From: Chloroflexota bacterium
Lineage (GTDB): Bacteria > Chloroflexota > Anaerolineae > Aggregatilineales > Phototrophicaceae
DNA: 33,942 bases
Reading direction: 5' to 3'
NCBI GenBank assembly: GCA_014338005.1
Contig: QUBZ01000048.1
Span: 1 to 33,942 of the forward strand
Made by a program: the position numbers and the translations under genes. The stretch's first letter is position 1; each line of letters starts with the position of its first letter. Under the pieces are notes generated by a model. It worked only from the letters and a program-made list of their open reading frames with translations, ran no database searches and was not told the DNA's origin. Positions 23,546 through 31,634 of this stretch are shown in pieces.

Positions 23546-25372
23546 CTAAAACTGAATGGCATCCAGTTCGGTCAGCGTGCCGGTGGTGCGTTTTTTGTGC
23601 TTCACAACGCGGTACATCAGGGTGAACTCCGGGTGGCCCTGCATTTTGCGCGGCTGGAGCGGCTCGCACTCGTAGAAGTCTTTCACCAGGGCATGGGTGG
23701 CCGGGCTAATCAGCACCTCGCCGGGCAGGGCGTTTTCTTGCAGCAGCTTGCCGATGTCCATCGCCTCGCCCAGGGCGGAAAACTCCTTGCGGTCGTGGCT
23801 GCCGATGTTGCCCAACACGGCCATGCCGGTATGCACGCCGATGCCGTAAAACACGCGCTGAGTCTCCGGCAGGACTTCGTGAAGGGCTAACAGGTCGTAC
23901 ATCATGCTCATGGCGGCGCGCACCGCCCGCAGCGCATGGTCTTCCTGCGGGTTAAACTGGGTGTTGAACAGGCCGGTCACGGCGTCGCCCATGTATTTAT
24001 CCACGATGCCTTCGTACAGGTTGATGGCGTCGCTGGACAGGCTCATGTAGCGGTTGATGATCTCCATCAAAACCGCCGGGTCAAGCTGTTCGCTGAAGCT
24101 GGTAAACCCGCGCACATCGCAGTGCAGCACGCTGATCTCGCGTTCCTGCCCGCCCACGTCGAACACGTCCACCCGGCGGATGTTCTCCACCAGCGCCATC
24201 GGCAGGTAGCGGCTGGCAAGACCTAACTGCGCCTCGCGCTGGCGAATTTCGGTCAGGTCATCCAGCACGATGACCACGCCGCCGCCCAGCGCACCGGTTT
24301 CGCGCAGAGGACTCATAATCAAATTCCAGATGCGCGCACCCCGATCATCCAGCATCACATCGAGTTCCAGCAGTTCGCGGGTTCCCTGCCGGCGCACACG
24401 CTCCAGATGCTCGTGAAACAGCCCGTTTAAAGCGGGCAGCACTTCGTCCAGCGTGCGCCCGACCAGCGGCTCGTGTTTGCCGCACACAATCCATTCGGCG
24501 GCGGCGTTGCACAGCATCACCACGTTGTCGCGGTTGAGGGTAATCACGCCGCTGGTGATGGAAGCGAAGATATTGTCCATCAGGTCGCGCGCTTCGGTGA
24601 CGGCGGCCAGCCGCGCTTTCAGTTCGTCGAACAGGCGCGCGTTTTCGATGGCGACCGCCGCCTGATGGGCAAAAGCGGTCAGCAAATTCAGTTCGTGCTG
24701 TTTAAAGACGCCCGCCATGATACGGTTGTCGCAGTACACCGCGCCGATGATGTCGCCGCGCACCTTCAGCGGTACGGCCAGGATGCTGCGAAGTTGAAGC
24801 CCGGCGATGCTCTGGTAGCCCTGATAGCGTTCGTCACTGCTGGCGTTGTCGGTCAGGACGGGTTCGCCGCTGCTGACCACCTGGTTAACGACCGTTGAAC
24901 TGACGGTAAACTCGCCCTTGCCGATCTGTTCGCGGTCGAGGCCGCGCGCGACCGGGATTTCCAGCGCGCCGGTATCGCGGTTTTTCAGCACGATGTACCC
25001 GCGCTCCGCGCCCGTCAGCCGGATGACCGTATCCATAACCTGGTTCAGCACTTCGGCGGGGTCGAGCGACGAGTTAATCAGCGCGGCGGTTTCGGCCAGC
25101 GCCCTGAGCTGGCCCAGTTCGATCAACATGCTGCCCAGTTCGCCGGCCAGTTTATCTAGGTGGCCGCGCAGGGCGCGCAGGCTGTCCAGCGCACCCGGCG
25201 GCAGGTTCATGCCGCGCTGGCGCAGGATGTCGCGCTGGCTGCGTAAAGCCTCCAGCAGGTCGCCGACGCGCTGGCTGAGCTGCCGAATCTGCTCCTGGGC
25301 GCTGACCCGATCCTGTCCGGTTTTGATGCGGGCAGTATCACCTTGAAGTTTTTCGCCAAAATCGTCAAACAT
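23546..25372 (-). CDS. GAF-PAS-class III nucleotide cyclase, C1-like (metal Asp kept, transition-state Asn/Arg lost)
   Basis: The 608-residue soluble protein has an N-terminal coiled coil, a GAF domain (~95-250), a PAS domain (~270-385) and a class III cyclase domain (~410-590). By register with known cyclases, both metal Asp are present (Asp419 in CDVRGFT and Asp463 in KYMGDAV, spacing 44) and the base-contacting Lys is Lys459. The transition-state Asn is replaced by Asp539 and the Arg four residues on by Leu543 (sequence GEAMDIGKLL), with Lys542 next to it. Alone as a homodimer it should be poorly active or inactive. Its ATG overlaps the TAA of the upstream paralogue by one base, so the two are translationally coupled. 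GAF and PAS should sense small ligands, light or redox state; no cofactor site is recognised. Confidence 0.92.
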   Translation of the reverse strand: MFDDFGEKLQGDTARIKTGQDRVSAQEQIRQLSQRVGDLLEALRSQRDILRQRGMNLPPGALDSLRALRGHLDKLAGELGSMLIELGQLRALAETAALINSSLDPAEVLNQVMDTVIRLTGAERGYIVLKNRDTGALEIPVARGLDREQIGKGEFTVSSTVVNQVVSSGEPVLTDNASSDERYQGYQSIAGLQLRSILAVPLKVRGDIIGAVYCDNRIMAGVFKQHELNLLTAFAHQAAVAIENARLFDELKARLAAVTEARDLMDNIFASITSGVITLNRDNVVMLCNAAAEWIVCGKHEPLVGRTLDEVLPALNGLFHEHLERVRRQGTRELLELDVMLDDRGARIWNLIMSPLRETGALGGGVVIVLDDLTEIRQREAQLGLASRYLPMALVENIRRVDVFDVGGQEREISVLHCDVRGFTSFSEQLDPAVLMEIINRYMSLSSDAINLYEGIVDKYMGDAVTGLFNTQFNPQEDHALRAVRAAMSMMYDLLALHEVLPETQRVFYGIGVHTGMAVLGNIGSHDRKEFSALGEAMDIGKLLQENALPGEVLISPATHALVKDFYECEPLQPRKMQGHPEFTLMYRVVKHKKRTTGTLTELDAIQF

Positions 25373-27120
25373 TATGCCCTGAAGACCTCGTACACCTGGG
25401 TCGCCTGCTGGCGGCCCTTCGCTTTGATCGGATCGCGTTTCTGGTAAATGAAGGCCGCCGCGCCATCCGCCGCCCGGACGGCCTGGAAGGTGGACTGGCT
25501 GATGATGATCTGGCCGGGCTGCGCGTTTTCCAGCAGCCGGTGCGACAGGTTGATCGTGTCGCCCAGGGCGGTGAAATCGCGGCGGTTGAGGCTGCCCACG
25601 TTGCCCAGCGTCGCCACGCCGGTATGCACGCCGATGCGGTAAAAGTGCGGCTGCGGCTGGATGCCGCTGCGAGCATAAAAGTCGGCGAAGGCATCGCGCG
25701 CCAGCAGCGCCGCCTGCAGCGCCCGGAGGGCGTGGTCGTCCATCGGGTTCAACTGCGAGTTGAACAGCGCCATCACCTCCGTACCCATGTATTTATCAAT
25801 CACGCCGCTGGCCTGGTGGATGCAGTCGGTCGCCACCGACAGGTATTCATTGAGCAGTTCCATCACCTGCCGGGGACGCAGGTCGGGCGGGAAGGTGGAC
25901 AGCGGGCGCACATCCATAAAGATGCAGGTCACTTCGCGGCGTTCCCCACCCAGCGCCAGCCCGGCGATCTGGTGAATATTTTCGATCAAAGCCGGGGGCA
26001 GGTAGCGGCGCAGGATGTTCAGTTTATCCTCGCGCTCGCGCTGCGCGGTCAGGTCGTCCAGCACCACCGCCACGCCCTGCGTTTGCCCTTCGGCGTCTTT
26101 GAGCGGGCTGAACTTCATGCTCAGGGCGATGCGCCCGCGCCGCGACGTATCAAGTTCGGCTTCCGCGATCTGGCTGGCGTTGCGCTGGCGGACGGTTTGC
26201 AGATATTCGTCCAGGTCGGCGGTGAGTTTGGGCAGCACCAGCTTAAGCGGCTGGCCGATGGCCGCTTCGCCGGGCAGACCGAGGATGTCGGCGGCGGCGG
26301 CGTTGTAGGTCGTCACCACGTTATGGCCGTCGGTCGTTATCACGCCGCTGCCGATGGAGTCGAACACGTTCGCCATCAATTCCTGAATTTCGGTGATTTC
26401 GGCCAGGAACGCCTGCGCGCGGCTGAACAGCCGGGCATTTTCGATGGCAATCAAAGCCTGGTTGGCGAAGGCGACCAGCAGGTTTTCCTCGCGCGCGGTG
26501 AATACGCCGGTGCGAAGGCGGTTGTCCACGTACACCGCGCCGATCACCGAACCTTTGTAGGCCAGCGGCACGCACACCACCGACCGCAAGACCATATGCG
26601 CGATGCTGAGGTTGCCCTGCATACGCGGGTCTTTGTAGGCGTTGTCGGTACGCAGCGGTTTGCCGGTGTCCAGCACGTCGCTGAGGATGGTATGGCTGCC
26701 CTGGAAGGTGGTATTGGCCGGGTTTTCCAGGTCACGCACCACGCGGAAGTCCAGGGTGTTGGTTTGGGGGTCGCGCAGGACGATATACCCGCGCTCCGCG
26801 CCGGTCAGCCGGATGACCTCATCCATCGCGCGGTTTAAAACGGTGTCCAGGTCGAGCGACGAATTAATCAGCGCCGACGTTTCGGTCAGGGCGCGCAGCT
26901 GGCTGACTTCGGTTTGCTCGCCGGTCAGTTGTTTTTCCAGCATTTTCAGGCTGGCGTCAACCTGTTCCAACGTTTGCAGCACGCCCTGCGGCAGCGCCAT
27001 GCCGCGCTTCCGCAGAATATCCTGCTGGCTGTGTAGAGAGGTAAAAACCTCTTTCGCATAGGCGCGCAGCCGTTCGATTTCGGTAATCGCTACGGTTTTC
27101 TGGGAAGGCGAGTCGGCCAT
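25372..27120 (-). CDS. GAF-PAS-class III nucleotide cyclase, C2-like (transition-state Asn/Arg kept, one metal Asp lost)
   Basis: The 582-residue protein has the same order as its downstream partner: coiled coil, GAF (~65-225), PAS (~240-355) and cyclase domain (~395-580). Here the transition-state pair is intact (Asn524 and Arg528 in GDTINLSHRL). The substrate Lys443 is kept, and Thr517 takes the second base-contacting position, as is common in bacteria. The first metal Asp403 is present in FMDVR, but the second is Thr447 in KYMGTEVMALF (codon ACG at 25782-25780). The set is complementary to the downstream protein. A TATAAT lies 38 bases before the ATG and a GGAG site about 12 bases before it. 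It is the first gene of the pair. Confidence 0.92.
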   Translation of the reverse strand: MADSPSQKTVAITEIERLRAYAKEVFTSLHSQQDILRKRGMALPQGVLQTLEQVDASLKMLEKQLTGEQTEVSQLRALTETSALINSSLDLDTVLNRAMDEVIRLTGAERGYIVLRDPQTNTLDFRVVRDLENPANTTFQGSHTILSDVLDTGKPLRTDNAYKDPRMQGNLSIAHMVLRSVVCVPLAYKGSVIGAVYVDNRLRTGVFTAREENLLVAFANQALIAIENARLFSRAQAFLAEITEIQELMANVFDSIGSGVITTDGHNVVTTYNAAAADILGLPGEAAIGQPLKLVLPKLTADLDEYLQTVRQRNASQIAEAELDTSRRGRIALSMKFSPLKDAEGQTQGVAVVLDDLTAQREREDKLNILRRYLPPALIENIHQIAGLALGGERREVTCIFMDVRPLSTFPPDLRPRQVMELLNEYLSVATDCIHQASGVIDKYMGTEVMALFNSQLNPMDDHALRALQAALLARDAFADFYARSGIQPQPHFYRIGVHTGVATLGNVGSLNRRDFTALGDTINLSHRLLENAQPGQIIISQSTFQAVRAADGAAAFIYQKRDPIKAKGRQQATQVYEVFRA

Positions 27121-27157
27121 TTACAGGTTTTGCTCCACAAGCAAGTTGAGTATAAGC

Positions 27158-27163
27158 ATTATA
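27158..27163 (-). promoter_or_regulatory. -10 box of the cyclase operon
   Basis: TATAAT in minus-strand sense lies 38 bases before the first cyclase ATG. The -35 position is occupied by a small GGCGC/GCGCC palindrome (27175-27186) rather than a consensus box. Confidence 0.4.
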
Positions 27164-27392
27164 CAACGAACGCTGGCGCTTGCGCCTTACACCGCCCTGG
27201 CAACGGTTTAAAAAACCTAACATGCGTCGAAAAAATATATAAATTCTGCAACAGGTCGAACAATATGGTTAAAAGATGGGTAAAAAATGGTTAGAGCCGA
27301 TCCGCCGCCGCCGGCCTGTTTTTGCAACTCTGCGCGGTTATGGTGCGTATTGTGCGATAGGGGGACGAAAAAACAAATTTCAGGATACGACG

Positions 27393-30143
27393 ATGCGACT
27401 TTCTTTTTACCTTCAATACGCGGCGCGCAACCTGTGGCGAAACCGCCGCTGGTCAGGTTTTGCCGTCTTTTGCATCGCAGCGGGTGTGGCGACGGTGGTT
27501 GCGCTGCGGAGCCTGGGGCTGGCGATCGCCGACGCACTGACCAGCAATTTACGCTCCAGCAACTACGGCGACATCACGATCCAGAAAGGGGCGGATTACG
27601 ACCTGTTCCGGTTCGACAACCCGGACGAGCGGGATGGTTTTAACGACCGGGAGATGCAGCGCATCGCGGATTGGACGGCGGAATACGGCGGCCAGCTTTC
27701 GGCCTACACCGTCACCAACAGCATTCAGATCAGCTCGCTGGATTTTGTGGGCGCGGGGCGACCGCAGTTCGTCAGCGCCATTTTTATTGACCCGCAGACT
27801 TTCCCGCCCACTGCCGATATTTTCGCCTCCGACCCGCCCGGCGCGCGCCTGGACGAACTGTTCCAGGGCGGGTATGAAGTCATCATCAGCCAGAATCTGG
27901 CCGACGCGCAGCATATCAAAGTGGGCGATAAGGTGCGCGTCAGCGGCACGAGCGAAGAATTTACGGTGCGCGGCATCGTCCCGTCCACCGTGCGGGGCGG
28001 CCTGCGTGACCTGATGGCGGCCTTTTTCGGCTTCGCCTTTTTCGACCGGGCCATCGCGGAGATGCTGCCGGTGCAGGAAACACCGACGCACGTCAGCATC
28101 GCCCTGCCGGAAGGCACGGATGCCGAAACCATACAGAACGGCGAGCGCCAGCTTCGCGCCCGCGTGGATGCGGTTCGCATTCGCACCGTGCCGGATCTGC
28201 TGCGCGAAAACCAGAACATCGCCGACGTGCTGGGCAGTTTCATCGTGGCGATGGGCCTGGGGGCGCTGCTGATCGGCGGCGTGGGCATCGTTAATACCAT
28301 GCTGGTGATGGTCGGGCGGCGCACCGACGAAATCGCCGCGCTCAAAACCTTCGGCCTCAAGGGCGAACAGGTGGCCGCGATGTTTATGTCGGAGGCGTTC
28401 CTGCTGGGGCTGGCCGGCAGCCTGCTGGGCGGCGCGTTCGGCGTGGCGCTGGGCAGCCTCGCCAATGCTTACGGGCAGGTGCTTATCCAGCAGCCGCTCA
28501 CCTGGCGCATTTACCCGGAGGCGATCTTCTTTGGGGCTGCGCTGGGATTGATTATCACCCTCGTGTTTGGCGTGCTGCCGGTGCTGACGGCGGTCAAGGT
28601 GCGCCCGGCCATCATTCTGCGCCCCAACGAAACCTTCATCCCGCGCGCGGGGCTGTTACAATCGCTGCTGGCGCTGGGGCTGGTGGTGGTATCGGGCGGG
28701 TTGATCGCCGGTCAAATGCTGCTGCCGGCTTTTAACGTGGTGGACTCCGCGCCGCGCGCCACGCCGCCTAACCCGTATGTGGTCGGCATCATCGTGGTGG
28801 CGGTCACGCTGCTGATTCTGGGGATTCTGGTCGGCCTGCTGTGGCTGCTGGTCTGGCTGATCGGCAAACTGCCGTCCTTCGGCATCATTGACCTGCGGCT
28901 GGCGCTGCGGAACCTGACCGTCCGCCGCACCCGCACGGCCACCACGCTGCTGGCCCTCAGCGCGGGCATGTTCGCGCTCAGCAGCATTTCATTCATCGGG
29001 GCCGGCACGCGGGAGATTTTGCAGTTCACACTCAGCGGCGCAATGGGCGGCAACGTGGCGATCTTCCCGATTCTGCCGGCGGCCATCGCCAACCCGCTGA
29101 TTGACAGCAAACTGAACAGCATCGAAGGGGTGCAGTACCGCACCCGTTTTATGAACTACAACGGCCAGTTGAAACAGGTCAACGGCCAGGACATCCAGGA
29201 TGCCGATGTTTTGTCGCCGGAAGAAATCCAGCGCGCTATATCTCAGGCGGCACGCAGCCAGGACTTTGAGCGGATGCGCGAGCTTAACCAGATGATGCGG
29301 AACTATAACTATACGCTGGTGGCGCGCGACTCCGACAACCCGAACCTGACCAGCGGCGAACTGGTGGCCGGGCGCGACCTGACGCCGGACGACCGGCGCG
29401 AGCGGGTGGCAGTGGTGCAGCTTAACCCGCTGCTCCAGCAGCTGAACGTGCAGGTCGGCACGGTGCTGACCTTCCAGATCAACAACCGGAACTACGATTT
29501 TGAAGTCGTCGGCCTGCTGCCGTATATCCCGCCGGAGGAGATGACGATCCAGCAGGGCATGACGATGGGGGATGTCATCATCCCGCCGCGCGCGCTTGAC
29601 CGCATCACACCGGATTTCCAGCTTAACGTCGCCCAGATCGCGCCGGAACAGCTGAACAAGGCGCTGGTGGAACTTTCCGCCCTGCCGCTGATTTATTCGC
29701 TGGATATTTCGTTCCTGGACGGCCTGCTCAGCCGCCTCATCAACCAGTTCAGCGCCGTCCCCATCCTGGTCGGGCTGCTGTCGCTGATGGCCGCCGGGGT
29801 CATCATGGCGAACACGGTGGCGCTTTCGATGCTGGAACGGCGGCGGCAGATCGGCATCCTCAAGGCGGTCGGGCTGCGAGGCGGGCGCGTGTTGAGCGTG
29901 GTGCTGCTGGAAAATACGCTGGTCAGCCTGCTGGGCGGCGTGCTGGGCATCGGCCTCAGCTCGCTGGGCGTGGTTATCATGAGCCACTACGGCCTGGACA
30001 TCACCATGCTTATCCCGACCGACGCGCTGCCGGTGGCGGTGGCACTGGTGTTGGCGGCGCTGTTCATCGCCTGGATTTCCACCTTCCTCAGCGCGCAAAC
30101 GGTGCTGGGGGAACGGGTGACGAACGTACTGCGTTACGAATAA
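27393..30143 (+). CDS. FtsX/MacB-type ABC transporter permease with two FtsX domains
   Basis: From the ATG at 27393 (AGGA 7 bases upstream) the product has 916 residues. An N-terminal helix (SGFAVFCIAAGVATVVALRSL) is followed by a large external MacB-like domain (~60-270). Three helices form the first FtsX domain (GLGALLIGGVGIVNTMLVMVGRRTDEIAALKTFG). Middle helices and a second external domain come next, and the second FtsX domain is at the C-terminus (LSLMAAGVIMANTVALSMLERRRQIGILKAVGL). The architecture is that of permeases that work with a separate ATPase to move lipoproteins, antibiotics or peptides, or to transmit a mechanical signal. No ATPase gene is in the window, so its partner lies elsewhere. 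It is divergent from the cyclase operon and ends in a hairpin terminator. Confidence 0.93.
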   Translation: MRLSFYLQYAARNLWRNRRWSGFAVFCIAAGVATVVALRSLGLAIADALTSNLRSSNYGDITIQKGADYDLFRFDNPDERDGFNDREMQRIADWTAEYGGQLSAYTVTNSIQISSLDFVGAGRPQFVSAIFIDPQTFPPTADIFASDPPGARLDELFQGGYEVIISQNLADAQHIKVGDKVRVSGTSEEFTVRGIVPSTVRGGLRDLMAAFFGFAFFDRAIAEMLPVQETPTHVSIALPEGTDAETIQNGERQLRARVDAVRIRTVPDLLRENQNIADVLGSFIVAMGLGALLIGGVGIVNTMLVMVGRRTDEIAALKTFGLKGEQVAAMFMSEAFLLGLAGSLLGGAFGVALGSLANAYGQVLIQQPLTWRIYPEAIFFGAALGLIITLVFGVLPVLTAVKVRPAIILRPNETFIPRAGLLQSLLALGLVVVSGGLIAGQMLLPAFNVVDSAPRATPPNPYVVGIIVVAVTLLILGILVGLLWLLVWLIGKLPSFGIIDLRLALRNLTVRRTRTATTLLALSAGMFALSSISFIGAGTREILQFTLSGAMGGNVAIFPILPAAIANPLIDSKLNSIEGVQYRTRFMNYNGQLKQVNGQDIQDADVLSPEEIQRAISQAARSQDFERMRELNQMMRNYNYTLVARDSDNPNLTSGELVAGRDLTPDDRRERVAVVQLNPLLQQLNVQVGTVLTFQINNRNYDFEVVGLLPYIPPEEMTIQQGMTMGDVIIPPRALDRITPDFQLNVAQIAPEQLNKALVELSALPLIYSLDISFLDGLLSRLINQFSAVPILVGLLSLMAAGVIMANTVALSMLERRRQIGILKAVGLRGGRVLSVVLLENTLVSLLGGVLGIGLSSLGVVIMSHYGLDITMLIPTDALPVAVALVLAALFIAWISTFLSAQTVLGERVTNVLRYE

Positions 30144-30148
30144 ATGGT

Positions 30149-30169
30149 GGGGATGCACTTGGCATCCCC
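30149..30169. terminator. Bidirectional terminator between convergent genes
   Basis: GGGGATGC (30149-30156) pairs with GCATCCCC (30162-30169) over a 5-base loop. It stands between the permease stop and the hydrolase stop. T content is modest on both sides (TCACTTTAT on plus, ACCATTTATT on minus). Confidence 0.7.
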
Positions 30170-30175
30170 CTCACT

Positions 30176-30835
30176 TTATCGCAGGCCGAAAAAATCCAGC
30201 GAAACGTCCCACATCATGTCCATCTGATCCATCAGCGAGTGGTCAGAATCCACCAGCCGCAGGTCAACGTTTGAGCGACCGGCGGCGAAACGCACGCTCT
30301 GTTCGTGGTTCACGCTTTCGTCGCGCGTGCCGTGTACGATCAGGATGGGCAGTTCCAGCCGCACGTCATAGGAATGGTAGCCGCTGATGTCTTCGTAGAG
30401 CGCGTAATGCACACTGCGGTTTTCGTTGTAGCCGTAATGGGAAACGGGCAGGGTATTCGTTTCTCGCCAGCGCCGCAGCCCGTCCTCACCAAGCTGCTGG
30501 CTGCGGTTGCTGACAAAATCCAGCGCCGGGGCCATCAAAAACAGCCGCTCGACCCGCGCGCCCTCCACCGGGCGGTAGCGGTCGGTGAAGTGCAGCGCCA
30601 CCAGCCCGCCCAGGCTGGAGCCGATCAGGTAAACCGGCCCCGGCGGGCAGGCGCGGACTTCTTCCGCCACGCGCTGAAGCATGGCGGTGAACATCAGCCG
30701 CTCGAAGGTCGGCACGTTCAGGTCTGGCACGCGCAGCGGCAGGCCGAGCGCCCGGAAGCGTTCCTTAAACAGCGCCGCCTTGCCGCTGGCAGGCGATGAA
30801 GCGAACCCATGCAGATAGATCACATTGACGGCCAC
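30176..30835 (-). CDS. YqiA-type alpha/beta hydrolase (esterase)
   Basis: The start is taken at GTG (30835), preceded by GGGGC at about 8 bases; upstream in-frame codons lack ribosome sites and the fold begins right there (VNVIYLHGFASSPASGKA). The 219-residue product has the nucleophile Ser74 in IGSSLGG, acid Asp172 in HGTRDESV and His199 in DSDHSL. The opening YLHGFASSP and the overall size fit the YqiA/UPF0227-like esterase group, which hydrolyses short-chain esters. The natural substrate is unknown. It is divergent from the methyltransferase gene, with 64 bases between start codons. Confidence 0.88.
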   Translation of the reverse strand: MAVNVIYLHGFASSPASGKAALFKERFRALGLPLRVPDLNVPTFERLMFTAMLQRVAEEVRACPPGPVYLIGSSLGGLVALHFTDRYRPVEGARVERLFLMAPALDFVSNRSQQLGEDGLRRWRETNTLPVSHYGYNENRSVHYALYEDISGYHSYDVRLELPILIVHGTRDESVNHEQSVRFAAGRSNVDLRLVDSDHSLMDQMDMMWDVSLDFFGLR

Positions 30836-30899
30836 AGCATTTGCCCCTATATTCAACCGGGTCACGCCGAAAGTATATCCAACCGGGAAACAAAAAGGC

Positions 30900-31634
30900 A
30901 TGGATGTTTTAACCGAAGGCAATGCCGCCAAGCTCTACTGCCTGGACTGGATCGCACGGTATGCGGCGGACAAACCCGCCGTGACGATTCTCGACCTGGG
31001 CTGCGGGGATGCGCGTAATTTCGTGCGCCTGCTCAGGCAAAATCCGCGCGTTTTTTACGTGGGCGTCGAGCCGTCCCCGGCGGCCTGCGAAGCGGCGCGC
31101 GCCAATACCGCCGGGCTGAACGCGACCATCCTTAACGCTTACGCCTACAACGTTTTCGGGCGGCTGGTGAAGGAACGTTTCGATCTGCTGGTGTCCTTCA
31201 GCGTGTTCGAGCATGTTTACCGGCGGCTGGACTACCTGCGCGCCGCCCGCGCCTGCATCAAGGACGACGGTTATTTCCTCATCAATTACGATGCCGGGCA
31301 TTTTGTGTACCCCAAAAACACCCGCGAACGGCTGAAAAATTATCTCGGCCCGCTGCTGGCGCGGCTGGGCGCGGAACGCTACTTTCAGGCGTTCGTCCGG
31401 CAGGCCGATTTTGAGGCCATGCTGTCGGCGGCAGGTTTTGTGGTGGAGGAGGCCAAGTCCTTCAATACGACGCTGAAGGGCATTTACCGGGGCGTGCCGG
31501 AGCCGCGCCGCGCCGAATACATGCGCCGCTGGGTGGAACTCGAAGACTGGTTGAACACACTGGATATTCCCTATGACGACCGCCATGCCCGTACCTGGAC
31601 GACCCGTAACTATATCCTCAGACCGGCGCGCTGA
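30900..31634 (+). CDS. Class I SAM-dependent methyltransferase
   Basis: From the ATG at 30900 the product has 244 residues. Motif I is ILDLGCGDARNF (~30-41), followed by VGVEPSPAACEAAR for the acidic loop and FDLLVSFSVFEHVYRRLDYL for motif IV and the post-motif region. The C-terminal part (AGFVVEEAKSFNTTLKGIYRG) is less conserved and would set the acceptor. The ribosome site is weak (AAAAGGC just before the ATG); an ATG at 30825 would overlap the divergent hydrolase gene. The stop lies inside the next gene (62-base overlap), so the methyltransferase and the glycosyltransferase are cotranscribed and may modify the same envelope glycan. That link is inference. Confidence 0.9.
   Translation: MDVLTEGNAAKLYCLDWIARYAADKPAVTILDLGCGDARNFVRLLRQNPRVFYVGVEPSPAACEAARANTAGLNATILNAYAYNVFGRLVKERFDLLVSFSVFEHVYRRLDYLRAARACIKDDGYFLINYDAGHFVYPKNTRERLKNYLGPLLARLGAERYFQAFVRQADFEAMLSAAGFVVEEAKSFNTTLKGIYRGVPEPRRAEYMRRWVELEDWLNTLDIPYDDRHARTWTTRNYILRPAR

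Noticed and set aside
25540..26838. 432-residue open frame on the plus strand
   Set aside because: Antisense to a cyclase gene with well-conserved GAF, PAS and cyclase motifs.
28989..30158. 389-residue open frame on the minus strand
   Set aside because: Antisense to the FtsX permease; its composition is Gln/His/Arg-rich and it has no recognisable motif.
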